In this document: in pieces, positions 25,541 to 35,600 of the stretch
Layout of the letters: every line of letters starts with the position of its first letter
Numbering within the stretch: the first letter of the stretch is position 1
Program-made: the position numbers and the translations under genes
Notes under the pieces: model-generated
Told to the model about the DNA's origin: nothing
The model's input: the letters and a program-made list of their open reading frames with translations, nothing else
The model's database searches: none
Assembly: GCF_001707885.1 (NCBI RefSeq)
Contig: NZ_MASS01000016.1
Span: 1 to 64,000 of the forward strand
From: Desulfosporosinus cupriresistens
GTDB lineage: Bacteria; Bacillota; Desulfitobacteriia; Desulfitobacteriales; Desulfitobacteriaceae
Reading direction: 5' to 3'
DNA: 64,000 bases

Positions 25541-26233
25541 ATGAGGTTATTACTAGTCGATGATGAACAAAGGTTAGTAGGCCCCTTAGCTTATATTCTG
25601 AGAAAAAATAATTACGGTGTTGACCTAGCCTATGACGGGGAGACAGGTCAAGCAATGGCCGAAACTGGTGTATATGATTTAATTGTTCTAGATAGGATGC
25701 TTCCTTATAAAGAGGGAGTAGAGGTTTTAAAGGAACTTAGAAATAAAGGGATTATGACTCCTATAATCCTATTAACAGCCAAAGATTCCGTCGAAGATCG
25801 AATCGATGGGCTTGATGCCGGTGCCGATGACTACCTAATAAAACCATTTTCGACGGATGAATTGATGGCCCGTATAAGAGCATTGTCCAGAAGAAAAGGA
25901 GTTAAAATAACTGGGGACAGAGTTGAGGTATTTGGCCTGGTACTTGACCCTCTTGGTTGTGAGGTAACGGACGGAACGAATAACGTTAAGCTCACCTATA
26001 AGGAATCGTTATTACTTGAACTTTTCATGCGTAATCCTTCTCAGGTGATATCCAAGGAACAAATCCTAGATCGGGTTTGGGGATTAGACTCTGACGTAGA
26101 GTTATCTAATGTTGAAGTATATATCTACTATTTACGGAAAAAAATTAGTTTTATTTCATTTAAAAATTGTTCAATAGAAACGATTCGGGGTGTAGGTTAT
26201 TGTTTAAAGCGATTAAAAAGTTTAGCTCGTTGA
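25541..26233 (+). CDS. OmpR-family response regulator
   Basis: 230 residues. The receiver domain has DDE near residues 7-9, the phospho-acceptor Asp in VLDRMLP, and ..LTAKD.. then ...LIKPF. The C-terminal winged helix has ELFMRNPSQVISKEQIL and ends VEVYIYYLRKKI...IRGVGYCL. The ATG at 25541 follows AGGAGGTG by 8 bases. It overlaps the sensor kinase gene and works with it. Being just after a PHP gene with a Pho-like promoter, it may be a phosphate- or envelope-stress regulator (inference). Confidence 0.92.
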   Translation: MRLLLVDDEQRLVGPLAYILRKNNYGVDLAYDGETGQAMAETGVYDLIVLDRMLPYKEGVEVLKELRNKGIMTPIILLTAKDSVEDRIDGLDAGADDYLIKPFSTDELMARIRALSRRKGVKITGDRVEVFGLVLDPLGCEVTDGTNNVKLTYKESLLLELFMRNPSQVISKEQILDRVWGLDSDVELSNVEVYIYYLRKKISFISFKNCSIETIRGVGYCLKRLKSLAR

Positions 26234-27486
26234 GACTAAAATATATATTTAAAGGCGATAAGCTATTCGATTCTTTGAGATTAAGGCTTACCTTATCAAA
26301 CATTATAATTATGACCATTCTCTTAATGCTATTTGTCATAAGTACCTATTTTCTTATGGAACATCAAATTTTCAACCAATCGGAACAATTAGTACAAAAT
26401 ATCGCAACTGCCATTGAGTCCAGTTCAGCGCAACAACTGGAACAGTTTGATAAGGCAGATTATTTTTATATTAAGATAAAGGAATCTGGCGAAATTACGC
26501 AAGCCTTTTCAACGAACCCACACTTCGGTCCAAAGGAACTAAGTGAGTTCGCTGAAGGGATTCTAAGAAAGAAAAGTAGTAAAGGGGATTTTGATTGGCA
26601 CGATCTCTCTTTTACCTTTCTCAAAGTCCCTCAAAAACAACAACAAGGTTTACTGATCGTTTCTGTAGGTCTAAATAGAGAACTAATGGTTCTTAAATTT
26701 TTACTGGCAGCTCTTTTTATAACTGGTCTTATCTGCTTAGGATTAGCGTTTTACTCTAGCCTATACTTAGCCAATAGAGCATTAATTCCGATTAGAAAGT
26801 CTTGGCAAAGGCAAAAAGATTTTGTAGCAGATGCCTCGCACGAATTACGCACTCCCTTGGCAGTAATCCAAACAAACCTTGAATTGGTGATGGGCAATCC
26901 GAAAGAAACCGTAGAAGAACAGGAAGAATGGTTAACAAATATAAAGATTGAAGTGTCTCATATGACTAGACTAGTGGAAGACTTATTGTTCTTGGCCAGA
27001 GTTGATTCTGAACAACAGTTACTTGAAAGAAGTAATTTCTCCTTAGACAGAGCTATTAATCAGGTCGTCAAGCCGTTTATACCTATGGCAAACAACAAAG
27101 GTATTGAATTAAAGATTGAGGTTGAGCCAGAAGTGGACTTTTATGGGGATGAAAAAAGAATAAGCCAACTCATACTTATTCTAGTTGACAATGCCATTAA
27201 ACACACTCCAATTAATGGTGAAGTTAGATTAAAAATGTGGGTTGTCGGTAATGATGTAGATATTTTAGTATCTGATACCGGCGAAGGAATCGAAGAACAA
27301 CATTTAGATAAAATCTTTGAGCGCTTTTATCGAATTGATAAGGCCAGAGCTAAAAGTATAGAGGGTACAGGGCTTGGTCTTTCTATTGCAAATTGGATTG
27401 TTAAAAAGCATAAAGGCACCATTAAAGTCTCTAGTATTCCGGGAAAAGAAACCGCTTTTACAATTCGGTTACCAAAGGAAAATTAA
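26200..27486 (+). CDS. Membrane sensor histidine kinase
   Basis: About 429 residues. First membrane helix near residues 36-57 (IIIMTILLMLFVISTYFLM), an extracytoplasmic sensor of ~100 residues, and a second helix (ALFITGLICLGLAFYSS). The HisKA phospho-His is in DASHELRTPLAV. The N box is VDNAIKHTP, G1 is DTGEGI, F is FERFYRID and G2 is GTGLGLSIA. The exact start is unclear. A TTG at 26200 with GGGGTG 7 bases upstream is preferred to the ATG at 26167, and both overlap the regulator gene. It is the partner of the preceding response regulator. Confidence 0.9.
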   Translation: MFKAIKKFSSLRLKYIFKGDKLFDSLRLRLTLSNIIIMTILLMLFVISTYFLMEHQIFNQSEQLVQNIATAIESSSAQQLEQFDKADYFYIKIKESGEITQAFSTNPHFGPKELSEFAEGILRKKSSKGDFDWHDLSFTFLKVPQKQQQGLLIVSVGLNRELMVLKFLLAALFITGLICLGLAFYSSLYLANRALIPIRKSWQRQKDFVADASHELRTPLAVIQTNLELVMGNPKETVEEQEEWLTNIKIEVSHMTRLVEDLLFLARVDSEQQLLERSNFSLDRAINQVVKPFIPMANNKGIELKIEVEPEVDFYGDEKRISQLILILVDNAIKHTPINGEVRLKMWVVGNDVDILVSDTGEGIEEQHLDKIFERFYRIDKARAKSIEGTGLGLSIANWIVKKHKGTIKVSSIPGKETAFTIRLPKEN

Positions 27487-27555
27487 TTACTCTCTTTCTC
27501 TTTTATCACTGTTGAAGCTAGAGGTTAATATCCCATTCTTCTCCAAGTATTTACG

Positions 27556-27596
27556 CCTAATAGATTAACCGTAGTCCCTTCGATCAATCTATTAGG
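27556..27596. repeat. Inverted repeat after the kinase gene
   Basis: Perfect 11-base arms CCTAATAGATT / AATCTATTAGG with a 19-base loop and no T tail. Possible weak terminator or binding site. Confidence 0.5.
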
Positions 27597-27705
27597 CCAG
27601 GTGATTAGTATGAAATTTAAGCTGTTTTTAAGCTGTTTTTAAGATAACTATGCTAATTTGTTAGATATAAGGATATAGAGAGAGGGTATATGATTGGGAT
27701 TAATT

Positions 27706-27810
27706 ATGAGCAAGAACACTGGTGTTGCCTTTTTTACATTAGTTTTAATTGCATCTACCTGGTACCACATAAGAAAAGTTAAACAGCAAACTAATGAATC
27801 TAATAATTGA
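27706..27810 (+). CDS. Possible 34-residue membrane peptide
   Basis: MSKNTGVAFFTLVLIASTWY, then HIRKVKQQTNESNN: one hydrophobic span followed by a basic, polar tail. GGGA lies 6 bases upstream of the ATG. It follows a two-component pair, where small membrane regulators are sometimes found. It is too short to be sure of. Confidence 0.3.
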   Translation: MSKNTGVAFFTLVLIASTWYHIRKVKQQTNESNN

Positions 27811-27834
27811 AAGGAAACGAAGAAAATAAGAGTC

Positions 27835-27863
27835 TTCAAATTTTTCATTGAAGAGATTATAAT
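27835..27863 (+). promoter_or_regulatory. Probable promoter of the glf glycan operon
   Basis: TTCAAA at 27835 and TATAAT at 27858 with a 17-base spacer, about 120 bases before the glf ATG. Confidence 0.4.
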
Positions 27864-27982
27864 AGTGGAGGAAAAACAACATTAAAGGCTTGCGTAAAGT
27901 TTTGATATAATTCCGGTTCTTGTATATAACTCGCAGTCATTGTGTTAAATGATAATAATATAAGATGTAAGGTAGAATAAAC

Positions 27983-29146
27983 ATGAAAAAAATCGAAATG
28001 TATGATTGTCTAGTCGTAGGCTGCGGCATGGCAGGCACAGTTATAGCGCGTGAACTGGCGGAACGGGCAGGTAAAAAAGTACTAATCCTTGAAAAGCATG
28101 ACTATATAGGTGGGAATGCCTGTGATTTTATGGACGAAAACGGAATTTTAGTACATCGCTATGGTCCCCATATCTTTCATACGAACTGCAAAAGGGTATT
28201 CGATTATCTATCCCGGTTCACACAGTGGCGGAATTACTCTCACGAGGTAGTTGGCAATATCTACGGGCAGCTTCTGCCCATTCCTTTTAATCTTAATTCC
28301 CTCCATTTAGCCTTTGAGCCTAGCAAAGCAGGGCGTATAGAGCAAAAACTGATCGACATCTATGGCTTTGGCAGCAAGGTGCCCATATTGGATCTGCGTC
28401 GACAGCCCGATGCAGAACTTGCACAAATCGCAGATTTCATATATGACAACATATTTCGCTATTACACTCAAAAGCAATGGGGACTGGCTCCCGACGAAAT
28501 CGATTCTTTGGTTACCGCGCGCGTCCCTGTATTTATCTCCTATGATAACCGCTACTTTCAGGATACCTATCAAGGTATCCCTGCCCAGAGCTATACTTCA
28601 CTTTTCGAGCGCATGTTAAATCATCCCAATATTGAGCTCCGTCTTAATTCTGATGCACACAAACTACTCCGGCTGGAATCAGGAAAAATATTTTTTGACG
28701 GTTGCCCGTTCAACGGCACTGTACTATACTCTGGAGCGACAGACGAACTGTTTAACTGCCGATACGGACGCCTGCCGTACCGGACTTTGGATTTTGTTTT
28801 TGAAACCCTCAATACCACATGGTACCAGTCCAAGGGGACTGTGAATTATCCTGTTGACCAAGAATATACCCGGATAACCGAATTCAAGCACCTCACCGGA
28901 CAAGCTCTAGACGGACGAACTACTATAGTTAAAGAATATCCACGGGCATATATGGGTACCGACAGCGAGACCCCCTATTACCCGATCCAAACGCTTGAAA
29001 ATCTCACCCTTTATGAGCGATATCGGAAGCTTACGGACGAATTTCCACAACTGCACTTAATGGGCCGGCTTGCAGAGTACAAATATTACAACATGGACGC
29101 TATAGTTAAGAAGGTCTTGGAGCTTGTTGACGTCTTACTATTGTGA
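27983..29146 (+). CDS. glf: UDP-galactopyranose mutase
   Basis: 387 residues. This FAD enzyme converts UDP-galactopyranose to UDP-galactofuranose, the donor for galactofuranose in cell-surface glycans. The N-terminal FAD motif is VVGCGMAGTVIARELA near residues 11-26, followed by KHDYIGGNACD, the conserved HRYGPHIFHT, QKQWGL, and late RITEFKH and PYYPI segments. Length and motifs fit the family closely. Its TGA overlaps the GTG reading of the next frame. It is the first gene of a four-gene surface-glycan operon. Confidence 0.95.
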   Translation: MKKIEMYDCLVVGCGMAGTVIARELAERAGKKVLILEKHDYIGGNACDFMDENGILVHRYGPHIFHTNCKRVFDYLSRFTQWRNYSHEVVGNIYGQLLPIPFNLNSLHLAFEPSKAGRIEQKLIDIYGFGSKVPILDLRRQPDAELAQIADFIYDNIFRYYTQKQWGLAPDEIDSLVTARVPVFISYDNRYFQDTYQGIPAQSYTSLFERMLNHPNIELRLNSDAHKLLRLESGKIFFDGCPFNGTVLYSGATDELFNCRYGRLPYRTLDFVFETLNTTWYQSKGTVNYPVDQEYTRITEFKHLTGQALDGRTTIVKEYPRAYMGTDSETPYYPIQTLENLTLYERYRKLTDEFPQLHLMGRLAEYKYYNMDAIVKKVLELVDVLLL

Positions 29147-29202
29147 TTAATTTAGTTAATTACTTTTTATGCCAATTAAAGCAGCAGAACGGAGCACACA
29201 GA

Positions 29203-30222
29203 TTGAGAATAATTACATTTGCCATACCATGCTACAATTCAGCGGCTTATATTGAGCGCTGCATTGATTCACTTCTTCCGTGCGGCAATGATGCGGAAGT
29301 TATTATTGTAAATGACGGTTCTACCGACGAAACCGGAAAAATCGCGGATAAATATGCCGTGCGATACCCTGATATAATACGGGTGATCCATCAAGAAAAC
29401 GGCGGACATGGCGAAGCAGTCAATGCTGGCTTAAAAAACGCTTCCGGTCTTTATTTTAAAGTTGTCGATTCAGATGACTGGATCGATGGCCCGGGTATGA
29501 TTCAGGTACTGAAAACTCTTAAAACTTTAGTAAGTGCTAACTCCGCTCCTGATATGATGGTCTGCAACTATGTCTATGAAAAGTTGCAGGAAGGGACCAG
29601 GCACGTAATTAATTATAATAATGTCTTTCCTTGCAATAAGATATTTTTTTGGGATGAGATGAGGAAGTTCCCCCCGTGGAAATATCTTCTAATGCATTCA
29701 TTGATTTACAAAACACAACTGCTTCACAAATGTGGTCTTGTATTGCCAAAACACACCTTTTATGTAGACAATATTTTTGCCTACCAGCCACTGCCTTTTG
29801 TGAAAACAATCTACTATCTGGATGTAGATCTTTACCATTATTTTATCGGGCGGGAAGATCAATCTGTCAATGAAAGCGTAATGCTAAAAAGAATTGACCA
29901 GCAACTCCTGGTAACGCGCATATTGATAGGTTGTCATAACCTCCCTGGTAGCATATCAAGTAAAAAGTTGTCCAGCTATATGCTTAGCCATTTAGCTATT
30001 ATGATGACAATTTGCACAGTTTTCTTGAGAATTTCCGGCACAAAGGAAGACAATGAGAAAGAGAAAGAACTTTGGGCTTTCCTTATTAGTAGCGACAATG
30101 GTCTGTACCGACATGCGATCAGTAGGTTTTTGAGAATGGTTGCAAACCTACCTGGAAATTCCGGCAACAAAATTACCATTGGCTTATATAACATTGCTCG
30201 TAAAGTCTATAAATTTAATTAA
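29203..30222 (+). CDS. Family 2-type glycosyltransferase
   Basis: About 339 residues. GT-A fold: TFAIPCYNSAAYIERC near the N-terminus, VIIVNDGSTDET for the nucleotide sugar, HQENGGHGEAVNAGL, and KVVDSDDWIDG with the metal-binding DxD. I prefer the TTG at 29203 because GGAG lies 8 bases upstream and conserved sequence begins there; the GTG at 29143 overlaps the glf stop. It is clearly a paralogue of the enzyme at 31234-32250 (shared LPKHTFYVDN, YHY.IGR..QSVN, KRIDQQ). Probably it transfers galactofuranose or a related sugar in the membrane (inference). Confidence 0.88.
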   Translation: MRIITFAIPCYNSAAYIERCIDSLLPCGNDAEVIIVNDGSTDETGKIADKYAVRYPDIIRVIHQENGGHGEAVNAGLKNASGLYFKVVDSDDWIDGPGMIQVLKTLKTLVSANSAPDMMVCNYVYEKLQEGTRHVINYNNVFPCNKIFFWDEMRKFPPWKYLLMHSLIYKTQLLHKCGLVLPKHTFYVDNIFAYQPLPFVKTIYYLDVDLYHYFIGREDQSVNESVMLKRIDQQLLVTRILIGCHNLPGSISSKKLSSYMLSHLAIMMTICTVFLRISGTKEDNEKEKELWAFLISSDNGLYRHAISRFLRMVANLPGNSGNKITIGLYNIARKVYKFN

Positions 30223-30266
30223 CGGATATATAATCTACAGAATTATTGAACCAAGGGAGTAAGTGA

Positions 30267-31220
30267 ATGCCCATTAATACAAAACTAAAGCTGTTTATAG
30301 GTATAGCCATCACCGCGATCATTGTTTATTACTCGATCGGAGCACTCAAAGGCTTGCATGTAGGCCAACTTTTCCGTGCGAACATCAATTTAAGCCTTAC
30401 TGTGGTTTCAGTGGCAATCTATGCATATGCCAATTATGTTCGTGGACTTGCCTATACACGTGGTATTGACCGGGACATGGACAGAATGACGGCCCTACAA
30501 ATTGTGGGGTTAGGACACGCTGCTAACATGGTTTTGCCGTTCCATGTCGGTGAGGGTCTGCGGGCGGCTTTTTTCCCGCCAGGGTACAGTGCCATACGTC
30601 GAACAAAACTGCTGATTATTCCGGCCTTTGCAGATTTTGCTGCCATTATGATGCTTTCAATTCTCGCAGTTCCATTTGCCGGTTTTAAGGACCAAAATTT
30701 GTTAGAGGCCCTGTGGATTCTTACATTTCTTTGTATTGCTGTGTTTATATTGTTTGTGATTCTAATCTTTTTGCTGCCACGTCTTCACAGCTATATCGAT
30801 GAATATCTAAATTTTGACACAGTGAAAATGATGTTTTGGGTAGTCCTTTCATGGATTCTCTTGCTCGTGTCGACTTGGATTGGACTTGTGGCTTTCGGCT
30901 TCCCATGGGTGGCGTCCATTCGCATGTCGCTTGCCGTATTTGCCGCAACCAATATAATCAATTTTATACCGGCCACACCAGGTGCCATCGGCCTTTTTGA
31001 ATACGGGACAATTCTGGGCCTTGGGGGTCTGGGAATTGATCAGACCACGGCACTGTCAGCGAGCTTGTTGTTGCATCTGATACAGTATGCTGCACTCCTG
31101 CCTCTGGGCATGTTCCTTTACATTAAAGCCCTTCACGGTCAATATGGAGAAGCACTCAGCAAAATGTGGTGTACGAATCGGCAAAAGAACACTAAACTGA
31201 AACTAAAACGGACAAAATGA
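30267..31220 (+). CDS. Polytopic membrane protein of the lysylphosphatidylglycerol synthase TM / YbhN (UPF0104) family
   Basis: 317 residues with about eight membrane helices. Family features are VRGLAYTRGI, LGHAANMVLPFHVGEGLRA, TNIINFIPATPGAIGLFEY (the conserved P.PG..G..E) and a late LLHLIQYAALLPLG. Members include flippase domains and putative glycolipid transporters. Its place between two glycosyltransferases suggests it moves the lipid-linked product across the membrane (inference). It has a short lysine-rich C-terminus. Confidence 0.85.
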   Translation: MPINTKLKLFIGIAITAIIVYYSIGALKGLHVGQLFRANINLSLTVVSVAIYAYANYVRGLAYTRGIDRDMDRMTALQIVGLGHAANMVLPFHVGEGLRAAFFPPGYSAIRRTKLLIIPAFADFAAIMMLSILAVPFAGFKDQNLLEALWILTFLCIAVFILFVILIFLLPRLHSYIDEYLNFDTVKMMFWVVLSWILLLVSTWIGLVAFGFPWVASIRMSLAVFAATNIINFIPATPGAIGLFEYGTILGLGGLGIDQTTALSASLLLHLIQYAALLPLGMFLYIKALHGQYGEALSKMWCTNRQKNTKLKLKRTK

Positions 31221-31233
31221 AGATAATCTGGAG

Positions 31234-32250
31234 ATGAATACTATTAAACTTTTATCAATTGTCGTACCGTCATATAACTCGCAGGACTATCTTCGCCACT
31301 GCCTGGATACGTTAGTGCTGGGCGGGCAGGATGTAGAGGTTATTGTAGTGGATGATGGTTCCGCAGATAACACGGCGGAAATTGCCCGCGAATACTGTAG
31401 TCTCTTTCCCGGAATTGTCCGCCTTGAGCAGAAAGAAAACGGTGGCCATGGTTCGGCAGTCAACCGCGGCCTAGAGGTGGCCACGGGGACTTATTTCAAG
31501 GTTGTCGATAGCGACGACTGGCTGGATATTTCGGACTATATATCTGTGCTTACGTTGCTGCGCAGCATTGGCTCCGTAGACCTGCTTATCACTAACTATG
31601 TTTACGAATATTCCTACAACGGAAAGCAGAAAGTCATGCGCTACAGTAATGTTTTTCCACAGGGCAAAGTAATTTCATGGGATAGTATGCATCGTTTTCG
31701 CTTTGACCAGCTTATGCTCATGCACTCCATGTTTTACCGGACGGAATTGTTGCGACAGTGTGGCCTTAAGCTGCCCAAACATACTTTTTATGTGGACAAC
31801 CTTGTCGCCTATCTACCTCTGCCCTATGTAAAAAGCTTGGTTTATTTGGACTGTTCTCCATATCACTATTTAATTGGTCGGCCTGGTCAATCTGTTAACA
31901 CACAGGTTATGATCAAACGGATTGACCAGCAGATTAAGGTGACGTGCATGATGATTGAAGCGTACGATGTTTTCAATGACATTCAATGTGTGAATCTTAG
32001 ACGGTACATGCTTCTCTATCTTTCAAGGATGGTAGCCATCACTCTTACTCATATCTATATTGCTGAGGACAAAGGGCTTTATCGCAAGGCAGACGATCTT
32101 TGGGACTTCATCAGGCGAAAGGATGAAAAGCTGTATGCTGAACTGCGTCGGAGTTTTGTTAATTCTGGCATAAGTTTAGCGAGGAAAATCAGCCCACGCA
32201 TTATAGCTCACGTCCTTAATCTTATCAAACACATCTATAAATTTAGTTAA
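31234..32250 (+). CDS. Family 2-type glycosyltransferase, paralogue of the 29203-30222 enzyme
   Basis: 338 residues with the same layout: SIVVPSYNSQDYLRHC, VIVVDDGSADNT, QKENGGHGSAVNRGL, KVVDSDDWLDI. The C-terminal half (LPKHTFYVDNLVAYLPLPY, YHYLIGRPGQSVN, KRIDQQ) aligns without gaps to the first enzyme. GGAG touches the ATG directly, so initiation may be weak. Together the two paralogues could add successive sugars to one glycolipid. Confidence 0.88.
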   Translation: MNTIKLLSIVVPSYNSQDYLRHCLDTLVLGGQDVEVIVVDDGSADNTAEIAREYCSLFPGIVRLEQKENGGHGSAVNRGLEVATGTYFKVVDSDDWLDISDYISVLTLLRSIGSVDLLITNYVYEYSYNGKQKVMRYSNVFPQGKVISWDSMHRFRFDQLMLMHSMFYRTELLRQCGLKLPKHTFYVDNLVAYLPLPYVKSLVYLDCSPYHYLIGRPGQSVNTQVMIKRIDQQIKVTCMMIEAYDVFNDIQCVNLRRYMLLYLSRMVAITLTHIYIAEDKGLYRKADDLWDFIRRKDEKLYAELRRSFVNSGISLARKISPRIIAHVLNLIKHIYKFS

Positions 32251-32457
32251 TAATGAAGCAACACCCCGGTTTATACCTTGATGTATCATTACTAAAGATA
32301 AAATTAGTGATTCCATTAAGCCATAATGTAACTAGGAAGTACAAGAAGTTGGCAGACAAAGCACTGGACTAAAAAAGTACAGTACTTATCGCACCATGGC
32401 TCTGCTCAGTGGGTTACAGCGGGTGGGATCCGAAAAAGGTCATGGAATGAAGGCGAA

Positions 32458-32492
32458 AATGCGTTGGTTGAGAAGTTCTCAACCAACGCATT
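32458..32492. terminator. Perfect 16-base hairpin after the glycan operon
   Basis: AATGCGTTGGTTGAGA / TCTCAACCAACGCATT with a three-base loop, flanked by GAAAA on the left and AAAATA on the right. The strong stem suggests a bidirectional terminator between the convergent glycan operon and addB. Confidence 0.65.
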
Positions 32493-32576
32493 AAAATATT
32501 GTTTATCTAATTCTTCTTTTTCCTTTAATGGCTAAATAATTGAGACAGTTCCTAGAATTCTTGTGAATCGGAAGAG

Positions 32577-32631
32577 GGACTTAGTGACAAACGACTGACG
32601 CAAAATCTTAATTTCTGTTCTTCACTAAGTC
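32577..32631. repeat. Inverted repeat after addB
   Basis: Perfect 11-base arms GGACTTAGTGA / TCACTAAGTCC around 33 bases, followed on the plus strand by GCTTTTGT. It lies 38 bases from the addB stop. Confidence 0.6.
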
Positions 32632-32668
32632 CGCTTTTGTCCTTTAAGACAATTCTGAGCTTGATGAT

Positions 32669-35600
32669 TTATGGATTTTCCTCCTCCACCCCATCGAGAC
32701 GCTTCCAGATTTCGTCTTGCTTTAAAGTTGGCAGGTCTCGGTATTGGTTTTCTGGCAGATAGGGGTCAAAGTGGCAAACAGGCTTATAAGCACAATACTG
32801 GCATCCAGTGTTCTTCCCTCGTCGGTAAGGGGAAAGCGAGATATCACCATTTAATATCTCTTCACCTGTCTGGCGAAACCACTGCCGAAGGTAGTCTCTG
32901 AGCCGGGAAAACTGATCTTCGGTCAAGATATTCGAGCCTTTTTTGAAGGTCCCGTCTTTTTTTAATTTGATACTGAGTAAATCAGATTGTCCGGTAGAAA
33001 AGGAAGAATCCATGGCTTCTAAGACACGTGGATTAGCTAATAAATACCCACTTACTTTAACGGCCTTGACACGGTGCTGTTCCAACTCTTCCGAGCTGAG
33101 GGGGATTTTTTCCTCTAGCTGGGGTTCCAGCACAGGAAAGTACAGGAAACCTGCGGGAGTTTTCTGCAGTATAAAGTTGTTGTCCCTGCCTGCTGCTACT
33201 TCGGTATCTGCGTTTTCTGAACTTGTTTCTAGTGAGGGCAAAGCCGAAGTCGTATTAAGCAAGACTTCAGCTCCTTGTAAGGCGACATCTAGATAAGTGA
33301 GTAATTGAAGGTTTAAACCATAATAAATTGAATCCAGTGCTAGGGATATTTCGCGGGATTTGTAATCGAGGATTCGCAAATACACCTTTCCGTCTAAGAA
33401 GGCAGCATCGACACGGTCGATTTGCCCACATAGAAGTAGTGAATCGTCCTCTGACAACGGGATGTCTACCCCAGGGAGGGTTTCCGTTGGGCCGAAACCC
33501 ACTTCTAGCTGGATCGGGATAAATACCCCTCGACGAGCATGCTCGCCGAGTACTCTAACAGCGTGATGAACGGTGCGTTTGAGTTTATGAGTTAAATAGC
33601 GGTAGCGAGCGCTACTTAGGAGGATCTCGTGTTGGAGACTAGGGGCGAGTTGTTCCGCTAGTTCACTGACAAGTGCCCACGATTCTTCCTTCGTCAATTT
33701 TCCCCAATCTAAGCCCCGCTCCTGTAATTGAATGGCAAAATCATGCAGGAGAGTATGGAAGAATTCACCCATATCCGGACTGGAAAGCTGGTATGTGGGC
33801 CTCTCACGCAACTTCAGACCGTATCGGGCATAATGTCCAAAAGGACACTTGGCAAATTGTTCCAAACGAGATACGCTAGCCTTTAGGCGTTTACCGTATA
33901 AACGTCGTGCTAGCGGGCGTTGAATCTTATCTTCTTGATTTTGAACCTGAAGACTGGACTGTAACCGTTGCACTTGATTTTTGTGGATAGGATCTTGAAT
34001 CAGCCACATTTCAGCAGCTTTCCAGAGGGGAGAAAGCGGTTCTCCCTGACGAACTGTGCGCAGCTGTTCAGCATAGGTTTGAAGGGCAAAATCTGCTTGA
34101 CTAATACGTTCAATGTCTTCCTGATTTCCTAAGAAGCTCTCCGTAAGCGGGTAAAGGTTCTTAAGTCGTGTGACTATAGGTGAAACCGCCAGTCCTTTCC
34201 CCTCTTCATCTGTCAGGGGATAACACACAATAAGTTTTTCGGTAGCTCTAGTGAGTGCTGTATAGATAAAGAACTGCTCTTCAAAGGTCTGAGTTTTCCC
34301 TTTCGGGGCAAGAGTGATTCCTGCCTCCTCTAATTGTTCCCTTTCCTCGGCATCAAGTAGGCCATCGGAGTTAGGTCGAGCAGGAAGAATGCCCTCATTA
34401 GCCCCTACAAGAAAGAGAACCCGCACTTCAGGATTTCGTGAACGATCCAATGAGCCTACCAAAACCTGGTCAAGCCCAGGGGGAATCAGCCCTAGTTCGA
34501 TCGCTTCTATTCCAGAAGCAAGAATTAAGGTATAGTCCTCAAGCTCTAAATATTCTTCTCCCAATCCAGCAACTATTTCATCCAAGACCTGAATAACGGC
34601 TTCCCAGATTTGTTCGTGTAGCTTGGCCTCGCTAAGTTCTCCACTTTCTTGAGCCTTTTGCGACCATGTCCTTAAGGTTGCAGGAACATCAAGTCTTTCT
34701 AAGAATTCATAGAGAGCTTCGGTAACTTCCCGTACCGTTAATCCGTTAGCTTTTTTACTGGGTTGGACCCTTTGAATAAATGGGGCTATCGAGTCATAAA
34801 CAATCTGTCTAGAGGAATTAAGCTTCGCTTGAAACTTTATCTCGGTAGCAAGTTGGGCTTCGTTTTGCCCTAATGACCATTGACGATGGTATTTCCAGGC
34901 TACGTTCCTGTTCCAGCCTTCTCCGTGTATTCCATGTTCGATTACGTAGTTTTCCAGACAATCGATGGAATCTCGCTGAAGTGGGAAAAAGTCCGTCTTC
35001 AGGCAGCGAAAAAGTGGTTCATAAGCCCAATGACTCTCCGCCACTTCCGGTAAGGATTGAATCAGCTCAATTAAGGGATGATGCAGGACAGAACGTTTGT
35101 GATCAAGAAAATGTGAGATCTCATAAGCCGTAAACACCTGGGTAATCAGCTCGTGATACCCAGTGAGGTCGCGAGTCATGACCGCCATCTCATTCCAGCA
35201 CATTCCCTCATCCCGGGCTAAACGACGCAGTTCTCGCGCAACACCTTCCACTTCAGCTCTTCGGTTGACGGCTGAAAAAATCCGAATCCCATCCCCCAGA
35301 GGATTTTCTGGATTAATCGAAAATCCAGCGAGATTGGACATAGGTGAGGGAGAAGGAACCTCCCCGTAAGCCACGGTCGGATATGTAAAAAAATACTTTT
35401 CTAAATGCCAGAGCCAGGGATGTTTATAGCGTTCCGTACTTTCAAGTAAGACGGGAGGGTGTAAATGGATAGCTGTCTCGGCAACAAGGCGTTGCAGGTC
35501 CTGATAAGTCTGCCAAGGACCTGCAAATAACTCCTCGCCCACTTTAAAGGGTCCCGCTTCCAGCTGGCGCTCATCTGCAAGTAAAACTGGATCAAGTGGA

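Larger units (their letters stand above)
32251..32668. other. Intergenic region at the addB side of the block, 418 bases
   Basis: It holds a perfect 16-base hairpin (32458-32492) and a wider inverted repeat (32577-32631). No supported gene. This is the second junction of the block between addB and addA. Confidence 0.5.
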
